In this document: positions 16,591-23,653 of the stretch, piece after piece
Layout: the number at the start of each line of letters is the position of its first letter
How positions within the stretch are numbered: the first letter of the stretch is position 1
Assembly: GCA_002400415.1 (NCBI GenBank)
Contig: DGQP01000016.1
Span: forward strand, 1-64,000
Origin: Chitinophagaceae bacterium UBA4411
GTDB lineage: Bacteria; Bacteroidota; Bacteroidia; Chitinophagales; Chitinophagaceae
Direction of reading: 5' to 3'
Length of the DNA: 64,000 nucleotides
Program-made: the position numbers and the translations under genes
Notes under the pieces: generated by a model
Databases searched by the model: none
What the model was told of the DNA's origin: nothing
Seen by the model: only the letters and a program-made list of their open reading frames with translations

Positions 16591-16952
16591 TCACCTAACG
16601 CCGGGTCGGCTTTGCCAGACCCGGCTGCGAAGAAAGTAAAATTTATTCCATATTGGTGTACGATAGAACATCGTCACTACCGAGGAAATAATGAATTCCC
16701 GTTCCTGTACAGTAAGTGTTACTTTCTTTGGATCGGTAAGCCAATCATACATCTTGTCATAGTCTTTTTCCCACACATCGGAGTAAATTCTTTCACTCAT
16801 CATTCTTTCCTCCACCGTAGCCCCTGGTAAAGTATAGGTATGTTTTTCCAGACATATATTCTGAATATTCACTTCAAAGGGTGCTTTCGTGTTTTCTGTT
16901 TTATCCAGGCAGTGAATGAAACAGGATTCTCCCTTTTGTAAAGCAAAGTGTT
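16591..16952 (-). pseudogene. Truncated DUF4238-like gene
   Basis: The minus-strand frame, open from a stop near 16953, reads YLKHFALQKGESCFIHCLDK, then FEVNIQNICLEKHTYTLPG, EERMMSERIYSDVWEKDY and MFYRTPIWNKF, matching the N-terminal part of DUF4238 proteins. The conventional start Met-containing segment is missing, and the 3' end runs into unrelated repetitive DNA (FLRSRVWQSRPGVR) containing the inverted repeat 16600-16625 (GCCGGGTC..GACCCGGC). The family's function is unknown and its members often occur in defence or mobile contexts. This copy looks inactive. Confidence 0.55.
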
Positions 16953-17061
16953 TTAGGTATGTTCATGGCACATAGTATTGTTTCACGGTTTCCTGCACAA
17001 TGAAAAAACAATTATTTTACTGTTCGGCTACTATTACTGCTCCTGACATAAAGGAGCCTGG

Positions 17062-17916
17062 CTAAAAAAAGTGGATCAGTTTTACAATATCCCGGAAATA
17101 CTTGGCAGACCATATATCCAGCTTTGTGTAATCTTTGATAAAAGGCTGCACATCTTCTTTTACACGATCCATGATCACTACTCCGATCTTTTCATCAAGC
17201 AGTCGGAAAAAATCTTTCTGGGTCATATTGTCTGCTTCCCAATCTCCGCTGTCCTTTGCACGCATGGCCAAGTGCTCAAGGCGCAGCGGGATTCTTTTTT
17301 TGATATACCATTCCATATCATACCAATCTCGGCCTTTCACCCGGTTACCCCATTTGCGGAACAACAGTGCATGCATTTTGCCGGCAAACAAATCCGGTAA
17401 CTGGTAACATTTGGTATAAAACGAAAATGGTTTTAACAACAGCTTTTCCTCCGTTTGAAAACCAAGCGGAGGTTTCTTATCTACCTCAAGTTTAATCTTG
17501 ATATCCGGATTGACTCCATTCAATTTTTCCTGCGGGATGATTCCTTTTAATACGATCTCCTGCCAGGTCGTATCTGATTTTAAAAAAGCTGAATCGATAT
17601 TGCTCTGTTTTGTTTTTTCCTTCCTGGACACACTCACTTCCAAACCTAACGCCGCAAACTCCTTTGCCATTCCAACTAAATAAGGCTGAAGAGAAAATTC
17701 GGGGCTCACCCGCAGTAAGGAAAAATCGAGGTCCTCCGAAAAACGATCCAAACCGTGAAATATCCTTAATGCAGTACCCCCATAAAATGCCGCCACTTCA
17801 AAAAATCTGCTACGCTGTAAACCAGCCAACGCTATTTCCTGCATGATTTCACGCAGGGCCTGTTGTGCCTCAGCATTATTTTGTGGTTTGTATTCTTCGA
17901 GCCATTCCTTTATCAT
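17062..17916 (-). CDS. abiEii: AbiEii/AbiGii-family nucleotidyltransferase toxin
   Basis: 284 aa. The signature FYGGTALRIFHGLDRFSED followed by LDFSL (residues about 45-68) is the GG-T...R-SeDlDf motif of the AbiEii family (PF08843), a MenT/DNA-polymerase-beta-fold nucleotidyltransferase; the two Asp residues after Glu coordinate metal. A conserved KxE/K region (IKLEVDKKPP) and KCYQLPDLFAGKMHALLFR with GRDWYDMEWYI complete the family pattern. Length is normal. Its ATG overlaps the stop of the AbiEi antitoxin by 4 bp. Known role: the toxin of type IV toxin-antitoxin systems giving phage abortive infection. Confidence 0.92.
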   Translation of the reverse strand: MIKEWLEEYKPQNNAEAQQALREIMQEIALAGLQRSRFFEVAAFYGGTALRIFHGLDRFSEDLDFSLLRVSPEFSLQPYLVGMAKEFAALGLEVSVSRKEKTKQSNIDSAFLKSDTTWQEIVLKGIIPQEKLNGVNPDIKIKLEVDKKPPLGFQTEEKLLLKPFSFYTKCYQLPDLFAGKMHALLFRKWGNRVKGRDWYDMEWYIKKRIPLRLEHLAMRAKDSGDWEADNMTQKDFFRLLDEKIGVVIMDRVKEDVQPFIKDYTKLDIWSAKYFRDIVKLIHFF

Positions 17917-18551
17917 ACTATTTCGAGTGTTTTAATTAACATTAATAAACTGCTTTTTTTTGGGGCTTTTGCTATCCAGCTCTTCATTGTGACCCTGTCC
18001 AACTGCCGCAATGCTTCCCGTTCTATACGCAGATCTTCCTCGAGAAAAAGCTGTGTCTGGCTAATGCTTCGGAGAATAACGCCTGTTCTTACAGCAATGA
18101 TGTCACATACTGCTTTTTCGGGACTGGCGATTAATATGGTTTGATCGGTTGCGGATTCCACCATTCTGATTCCATAGCTGTAAAATGGCAGTTTCATTTT
18201 TATATACTGAAACAGCCCTACTGGCGTCCGGAACATCTTCGTCGAACCAGTGGTCATCGATGAAATGGTTGGGACCTGCTCGGGTATCAACCCCCAGTAT
18301 GAAAGCGCCGCTTCCATGGAAATATAACTTGGCCCGTATATTTGGTTGGCAAGAACATACAAGGATGGTTTCCTGCCTCTCAGTGCCGGGCCAGCAACAT
18401 ACAATCCTCTTTTGACCGGGGTCAGGATGTTTTTCTTTTCCAACTCCCGTATTTTATTGTGAGGCCGCAAATAGTCCTTCAGCAAATCCATCATGATGCT
18501 ATGAGTGAGCGGCTGTCCTTCGTATTTTTGTAACTCCTGTTCTATCTGCAT
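17913..18551 (-). CDS. abiEi: AbiEi-family antitoxin/transcriptional repressor
   Basis: 212 aa. An N-terminal winged-helix region (KIRELEKKNILTPVKRGLYV) is followed by the conserved AbiEi core (PSYISMEAALSYWGLIPE, TTGSTKMFRTPVG, IASPEKAVCDII). In the best-studied case AbiEi represses its own operon by binding inverted repeats in the promoter and neutralises AbiEii without direct contact. Two matching inverted repeats lie just upstream here (18569-18659). It is translationally coupled with the toxin (ATGA). Confidence 0.9.
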   Translation of the reverse strand: MQIEQELQKYEGQPLTHSIMMDLLKDYLRPHNKIRELEKKNILTPVKRGLYVAGPALRGRKPSLYVLANQIYGPSYISMEAALSYWGLIPEQVPTISSMTTGSTKMFRTPVGLFQYIKMKLPFYSYGIRMVESATDQTILIASPEKAVCDIIAVRTGVILRSISQTQLFLEEDLRIEREALRQLDRVTMKSWIAKAPKKSSLLMLIKTLEIV

Positions 18552-18568
18552 TATTGTAATTTTATTTA

Positions 18569-18659
18569 TAGATAATTGGATTATTTTCCATTATCTATTT
18601 CAAAAATAGCATAATTATGCCATAAATTAAACAGATAATTGGATTATATCACATTATCT
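18569..18659 (-). promoter_or_regulatory. Paired operator-like inverted repeats of abiE
   Basis: AGATAAT at 18570-18576 pairs with ATTATCT at 18590-18596, and the same arms recur at 18633-18639 and 18653-18659. Both units are 27 bp with identical TTGGATTAT after the left arm. They are spaced exactly 63 bp apart (six helical turns), which favours cooperative binding on one face of the DNA. The position, 18-108 bp upstream of the antitoxin start, fits autoregulation by AbiEi. Confidence 0.75.
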
Positions 18660-18776
18660 GTGCATATTTTTACAATATTTGAATATTTACACTCTATTTA
18701 ATTGATTATTAATTAAGATAGCCTAACGACTGAATCTTAAAAATCTACCTAACTTTTCATCATAATAAGAACGAAC

Positions 18777-19652
18777 ATGAACTTGATTCATTCAATAAAT
18801 AAAAACATTACCTGTTTTATTCACTATTTCGCAGTCTTCTCATTAATGCTAATGAGTTGTAAGAAGGAAAAATCCGCTGGAAATAATGAAGAAAAAAGAA
18901 TCAGCCGGTTTGAGATATTACAATCCGGTTTTAACGAAAAGGCTGTATTTACTTTCAGTTTCGACAATTTGAACCGGGTAACCAGGTTTGCTGGATATAT
19001 TTATAACCCTCCCTATATTACCGTTTTGCCAGGAGACACCCTTTTTAATATGGAATTCCAATACAATGCTAGTACCCAGTTACCTAAGAGGGTGATCCAA
19101 CGAATTACCTGGCCGGGTTCCATCTATACCAGGACCCATGATCTGACTTATGACAATACAAATAATGTCCAAAAAGACTCAATAACCGTTGTAACTCCTG
19201 TTACGGGCAGCACAACGGTTATTAATTACCGAACTAATGGAAATGCATTAATTAGTGAATTAGCAGCTCCACTCAATACCAGCCCGTTAAGGGATTCGCT
19301 TGTTATGATAAACGGAAATATAGTATTCTATGAAAGAAGATTAGACTGGAACCGTTACATGCAAATTGACTATGAATTTGGAACCAGCATCAATCCTTTG
19401 AACACCCTCAATATAGCGCCTATTTTCCACCTGTTAACAGACACGAGGAAACCTGAGAATGAATATTTTTCTATTTGGACGTTATGTAATAAGAATAATG
19501 TGAAATCTGTTACATATAAATACGATGGGGTTGCCTCCAATCAGTATAATATGAGTTATATTATGAATGCCGACGGCACGCCAGTCAAAAGATACTGGCA
19601 TAACAATCTAAATTCTGCCGAAATAGTTGATACATTATTTTATCACTATTGA
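18777..19652 (+). CDS. Putative lipoprotein of unknown function
   Basis: 291 aa, preceded by an A+T-rich promoter region. Hydrophobic leader and lipobox-like LMLMSCKK (Cys about residue 30). The mature part has alternating beta strands with YD/RHS-like flavour (FDNLNRVTRFAGYIY; HDLTYDNTNNVQ; VTYKYDGVASN), as in the DUF4595-type lipoproteins of Bacteroidota. It is isolated on the + strand between the AbiE pair and the phosphonate operon, with no functional clue from neighbours. The 266 bp after it hold no gene that I can support. Confidence 0.65.
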   Translation: MNLIHSINKNITCFIHYFAVFSLMLMSCKKEKSAGNNEEKRISRFEILQSGFNEKAVFTFSFDNLNRVTRFAGYIYNPPYITVLPGDTLFNMEFQYNASTQLPKRVIQRITWPGSIYTRTHDLTYDNTNNVQKDSITVVTPVTGSTTVINYRTNGNALISELAAPLNTSPLRDSLVMINGNIVFYERRLDWNRYMQIDYEFGTSINPLNTLNIAPIFHLLTDTRKPENEYFSIWTLCNKNNVKSVTYKYDGVASNQYNMSYIMNADGTPVKRYWHNNLNSAEIVDTLFYHY

Positions 19653-19918
19653 TTAACAACCAGGGATTTCGTTGACAAGTTCTAAAGTTTGCCAGGCCTG
19701 CCAAATACCCCAAAAAGGATTCTCTTACAATAAAACCTGAGTCATTCGCTGCACAAGCCAAAATAACCGGAAAAACAGGGAAGGCAACAAAAAAGGTAAG
19801 GCTCCACTTGAGGAAACATAACGCAAGCCTGGCAGCAAATTCATCAATGATCCATACAGGAAGTATAGAATGTATATCAACAGTATTAAAAGCAGTTTAT
19901 ACCCGGCAGGTCTGGAGA

Positions 19919-21040
19919 TTAGTCTTTGCGCATCAGTTGCTCACAAAGCCCGAAACTTAATGTCATCCCAGCACCACCCAGTCCATTAATGATTGTAACA
20001 CCTTCTTCCGGTTCCAGGACCAGGTGTGCTTCCCCATTGGTGAGTTTGGGATAAATGCCATTCCAGGTTTCAATGACAGCTTCATTATTAAACCGGGCAA
20101 ATTGTTTCAGGTAATCAAGGATGAGCCGGTTGATGAATTGTTTATCAAAAGGGTCGTGGGTGGGGCCATATTCATGTGAATCTCCCACCGTTAATTCACC
20201 AGCCTGGTTTTGTGATACCATTACATGAATACCCCATTGAAGGTATGCAGCATAGTCAGTTTCAAACCGCTTTTTCAATTGCTCCAGGGATGGAGCCACT
20301 GTAAATCCCTTGTAATGTGCCAGGGATAAGGCACCACAGAGGGAAGGCCCGGTTCTTTCATTAGCAGGTTGTGCCCCCAGCCGCATCATTTGCAGTTTGC
20401 ATTTGGTGAGCGGGGCAGCCTCAAATAATTGGGGATACAGGGTTTCAAAATCAGCGCCGCTGCAAACAAAAATCCTGTCAGCTTCCCATTCCTGTGTGCC
20501 GGAATAAACAGCAGGATAAGCAATATCAGTTACCGCTTTGCCCCATATAAATTCAACTCCATATTTTTCCTGCAACCAAACCGGTATGGCTTCAATAGCT
20601 TTTCTCGGATCCACGATCATTTCATCAGGGCTCCATAAAGCGCCGAGCAAACCGGCAGTAACAACAGCTGCAGATTTAACCGCAGTTTCTTCAGCAGTCA
20701 GTATCCTGCATTGCCGTGATGCTGCGGTCTGTTCCGCAAATTCACTCATCACGTCCAGTTCATCCTTTTCATACGCCATATGCAATGAACCCACTTCATC
20801 ATACCAGATATTTGCTTCATCACAGAGTTCTTTCCAGATACTTCTTGAGAGCATGGCCCTTTCATAGAGTTCTCCATCCGGCTGACCCACGGGCCAGATC
20901 ATCCCGAAATTCCGGATGGAAGCACCGGCTGCCTTATGCGTTCTTTCAATCACTCTTACCTTATAACCACGAACAGCCAGCGCCCTTGCTGTGGCAAGAC
21001 CTGCGATACCGGCCCCGATAACAATTGCTCTTTTATCCAT
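19919..21040 (-). CDS. FAD-dependent oxidoreductase of phosphonate catabolism (TIGR03364-type)
   Basis: 373 aa, DAO superfamily. The N-terminal dinucleotide-binding motif VIGAGIAGLATARALAVRG is followed by RNFGMIWPVGQPDG, WYDEVGSLHMAYEKDE, and a C-terminal FAD motif INGLGGAGMTLSFGL. This pattern is that of the TIGR03364 subfamily found in phosphonate clusters; published members oxidise 2-aminoethylphosphonate or its N-methyl form to phosphonoacetaldehyde. It is the last gene of the operon and overlaps the DUF5690 transporter gene by 8 bp. With the adjacent PhnX-like hydrolase, which splits phosphonoacetaldehyde, it would form a complete route from aminoethylphosphonate to phosphate. The exact substrate is inferred. 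Confidence 0.82.
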   Translation of the reverse strand: MDKRAIVIGAGIAGLATARALAVRGYKVRVIERTHKAAGASIRNFGMIWPVGQPDGELYERAMLSRSIWKELCDEANIWYDEVGSLHMAYEKDELDVMSEFAEQTAASRQCRILTAEETAVKSAAVVTAGLLGALWSPDEMIVDPRKAIEAIPVWLQEKYGVEFIWGKAVTDIAYPAVYSGTQEWEADRIFVCSGADFETLYPQLFEAAPLTKCKLQMMRLGAQPANERTGPSLCGALSLAHYKGFTVAPSLEQLKKRFETDYAAYLQWGIHVMVSQNQAGELTVGDSHEYGPTHDPFDKQFINRLILDYLKQFARFNNEAVIETWNGIYPKLTNGEAHLVLEPEEGVTIINGLGGAGMTLSFGLCEQLMRKD

Positions 21041-22334
21041 ATTTCAGTTTTGGGTCAACAACAGGAAAATAGTTTTGGTATTTCTTTTTGAAATAAACTG
21101 CAGAAAAGGCAACCAGGATGATACCCGCAACGGAAACCACCAGGATCATCCGGATAAAAAAATCTGTCCAGGATACCTGCAGGTGCATAAAATTTTTGAC
21201 GAGCAGGATAGCATCGCTGCCGAGATAGCCGAAAGAATCAGCCACATAAATGATAAACCCGGCATTGCTTACATAGCGGAAACTGGCGATGAGCCGTTCA
21301 AACAGCATACAATTGAAAGGCACATAACCCATGTACAAACCCACCCCGGTCAGCGTCATCCACCAGAAAGCAGATAGTCCTTCATTCATAAATAAGAGTG
21401 TGCTGGTAATGGCCACCACGAATCCTGCAATGATAATAACATGATTAACCAGCAGGGCATTGATGTTTTTCCGGATAAATACCAAAAGACTCATCAGGAC
21501 CAGGACAAATAAAGAAGCCGGTATCTCACTTTGTGTAAAGACAGCCGCATCTTTTCCATAACCCAGTTCATTCCAGATATTAGAAGCAAAGTTGCTGCGG
21601 TAGTCACGGATCACAGTCAGCATCACATAAGCAATGATGAGCATGAACAGCCCGGGCATAAAGGACCGGATAAAATCACTGCGTTCCTTTTTGCTCATGG
21701 GCAGGCGCTGTGTCCGTTCATTCACATCCCGGTAATCAGGATCGGGCGTGCGTTCCAGTAACCAGGTAAAGAACACAAGTGGCGGAAAAAAAAGTAACCC
21801 GGTAACCCAGGGCATCCACCATTCATTGATGTCCCATGCCAGCATTATATATTTGCCAACACTTTGTGTGAAACCGGAAGCAAAAATAAAACTGGCTGCC
21901 AGTACAGCGCCCAGGAGTTCCGTAGTTCTTCTGCCTTCAAGATAGCTGAACACCAGTCCGTAAATAACGCCGAGGGGCAAACCATTGATCAATAAAAAAA
22001 CAATGTTATACGGGGCAGGAAAAATGGCAAAGAACAGTAAAGCGATCCAGGCCACCGCAATGAGTTTAATAATGGCGGCAGCTCTTTTTTCACTATTCAG
22101 TCCCCCGATGAAACCAATACCAAAAAATTTACTCGCTGTATACCCAATGGTCTGTGCAATCACCAGCCATATTTTATAATCAATACCCCATAACTGGTTC
22201 TGGTCAAACCCCGCCGCAGTAAACGGTTTACGAAATGCATACATGGAAGTGTATACACAAAAAGCAGCCACCGCAGCCAATAGCGTTGCCAGCCATTCCG
22301 GTTTTTTTTTGTCAGCAGCGGATGATGGCCTCAT
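21033..22334 (-). CDS. DUF5690-family MFS transporter, candidate phosphonate importer
   Basis: 433 aa with about 12 predicted helices. The start (VYTSMYAFRKPFTAAGFDQ) resembles the organophosphate:phosphate antiporter branch (MYAFRKPF is close to the GlpT/UhpT pattern), and SYLEGRRTTELLGAVLAAS / FIFASGFTQSVGKYI is the DUF5690 signature. No transport substrate is established for DUF5690. It sits between the PhnX-like gene (1-bp overlap) and the FAD oxidoreductase gene (8-bp overlap), so it probably moves an aminoethylphosphonate-like compound across the inner membrane. This is an inference from neighbours and from the RKPF motif. Confidence 0.8.
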   Translation of the reverse strand: MRPSSAADKKKPEWLATLLAAVAAFCVYTSMYAFRKPFTAAGFDQNQLWGIDYKIWLVIAQTIGYTASKFFGIGFIGGLNSEKRAAAIIKLIAVAWIALLFFAIFPAPYNIVFLLINGLPLGVIYGLVFSYLEGRRTTELLGAVLAASFIFASGFTQSVGKYIMLAWDINEWWMPWVTGLLFFPPLVFFTWLLERTPDPDYRDVNERTQRLPMSKKERSDFIRSFMPGLFMLIIAYVMLTVIRDYRSNFASNIWNELGYGKDAAVFTQSEIPASLFVLVLMSLLVFIRKNINALLVNHVIIIAGFVVAITSTLLFMNEGLSAFWWMTLTGVGLYMGYVPFNCMLFERLIASFRYVSNAGFIIYVADSFGYLGSDAILLVKNFMHLQVSWTDFFIRMILVVSVAGIILVAFSAVYFKKKYQNYFPVVDPKLKYG

Positions 22335-23008
22335 TACTTCAGTATTACAGGTAGTTCAGAAAGGCTGCTGATAATATGTGTCGGCGCATATTCCTGTAGT
22401 TCTTCTTTCGTGCCGGAACCGGTGGTAACGGCTACTATATACCGGCAACCGGCATTCTTCCCTTCTTCTATATCCACAAAGGTGTCGCCCACTTTTAAAA
22501 CTTCCATCGGGTCATCAATGCCGGCCCGCTGCATGAGCTCCCCGATCATCAGCGGAGAAGGTCTCCCGTTTTCCACTTCATCACTGGCGATATAATCATC
22601 CACCAGGTTTTTTTCCATCCACTGAAAACGGTCGAGGATCGTATCGGCAATCACTTTGGGAAAACCCGTATTCAGCGCAATCCGCACACCCATTTCCTTT
22701 AATTGCACAAAAACATCTTCTGTGTCAGTAAATGGTTTTACGGAAGAATCATATTCGTAATAGTTAATCATCTCATCCACAAAATCAGTATGAATATCTT
22801 CCACATCAGCATCGGTGAACTCTTCACCCAGCTTTTCCAGCATCATCCGCACGGCCACAATCTTTTTTACACCCATATAGGGATGTGTATCTTCCAGGGT
22901 AATGGGATACCCGTTTTTTACAAATGCATTACGGAATGCCGCGGCTACAGAACCTTCATCCTGCACGGTGGTTCCGGCAATATCAAAGACAGCAAGTCGG
23001 ATGGACAT
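22334..23008 (-). CDS. PhnX-like phosphonatase (HAD superfamily, TIGR03351-type)
   Basis: 224 aa. FDIAGTTVQDEG carries the HAD nucleophile Asp9 in the phosphonatase-type DxAGT form (Ala where most HADs have a second Asp). PYMGVKKIVAVRM places Lys49 at the position of the Schiff-base Lys of phosphonoacetaldehyde hydrolase. Then LNTGFPKVIADTIL (motif II region), DEVENGRPSPLMI and KVGDTFVDIEEGKNAGC (motif IV) follow. Known chemistry: cleavage of phosphonoacetaldehyde to acetaldehyde and phosphate; the TIGR03351 branch is less well characterised than true PhnX. It sits between the PhnZ-like HD gene and the transporter gene. Confidence 0.82.
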   Translation of the reverse strand: MSIRLAVFDIAGTTVQDEGSVAAAFRNAFVKNGYPITLEDTHPYMGVKKIVAVRMMLEKLGEEFTDADVEDIHTDFVDEMINYYEYDSSVKPFTDTEDVFVQLKEMGVRIALNTGFPKVIADTILDRFQWMEKNLVDDYIASDEVENGRPSPLMIGELMQRAGIDDPMEVLKVGDTFVDIEEGKNAGCRYIVAVTTGSGTKEELQEYAPTHIISSLSELPVILK

Positions 23009-23073
23009 AAAAAGTTTTTTGGGAAGTTAGCCGGAAGTAACAGCAGTCCTGTTAAGCCAGCATGAACAAACTC

Positions 23074-23649
23074 TTAATTCTGCGCCAGCAGGTGACGGAT
23101 AACCATTTCTTTGTATTTATCCAATGCGGGCAGCGGCTGATGTTCCAGCTTTGCTTTCTCATCCCATCTTCTCAATTTGATATGCAGATCAAAAAGCGGG
23201 TCTGCTTCAAATGCCATCGCCTCTTCCAGCGTCATTTGTCCTCCCTGGAAAGCAAGTGTTTGTTTACTGGCCGCCGACAGCTGATTATAGTATTCCGGGA
23301 AATGATACGTGAGGTAGCGCTTGGCCTGGACATGATTTTCCACCAGCGAAGCAATGGTTTCAGCAAACCCCTTTTCCCGTAAAAAATCAGCGCCCAGTTT
23401 TTCATGGTCCACCACACCATAACCGTCCATCTGTTTTACCGGCATGATATGCTCACAAAGATGCCCGATATCATGAAAGAAGGCCGCCAGGATCACGGCT
23501 TCATCGTATCCTTCTTCCTCGGCTAATTGTGCAGCCTGGCACATATGTTCAATTTGGGAAACCGGTTCACCGATATAGTCCGCATTACCATATTGATGGT
23601 ATAAAACAAAAACCTCTTCAGCAATTTTTTGCGCTTGTTCGTTTTGCAT
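23074..23649 (-). CDS. PhnZ-like HD-domain oxygenase of phosphonate catabolism (TIGR03276-type)
   Basis: 191 aa from ATG 23649, 4 bp after the TonB receptor stop; an upstream start at 23715 would overlap that gene. HD-type metal ligands: His35, His59-Asp60 (AAFFHDIGH), His82, His106 and probably Asp163. Tyr25 and Glu28 (YIGE) occupy the lid positions that distinguish the mixed-valence di-iron oxygenase PhnZ from HD phosphohydrolases. PhnZ converts 2-amino-1-hydroxyethylphosphonate to glycine and phosphate; a relative (TmpB) acts on trimethylated substrates. The partner 2-oxoglutarate hydroxylase (PhnY*/TmpA) is not in this window, so substrate supply is unclear. Confidence 0.82.
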   Translation of the reverse strand: MQNEQAQKIAEEVFVLYHQYGNADYIGEPVSQIEHMCQAAQLAEEEGYDEAVILAAFFHDIGHLCEHIMPVKQMDGYGVVDHEKLGADFLREKGFAETIASLVENHVQAKRYLTYHFPEYYNQLSAASKQTLAFQGGQMTLEEAMAFEADPLFDLHIKLRRWDEKAKLEHQPLPALDKYKEMVIRHLLAQN

Positions 23650-23653
23650 GTAT

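Noticed and set aside
16600..16625. GCCGGGTC..GACCCGGC inverted repeat as a terminator
   Set aside because: No T-run on either side and it lies inside the tail of a relic frame; more likely part of repeated relic DNA.
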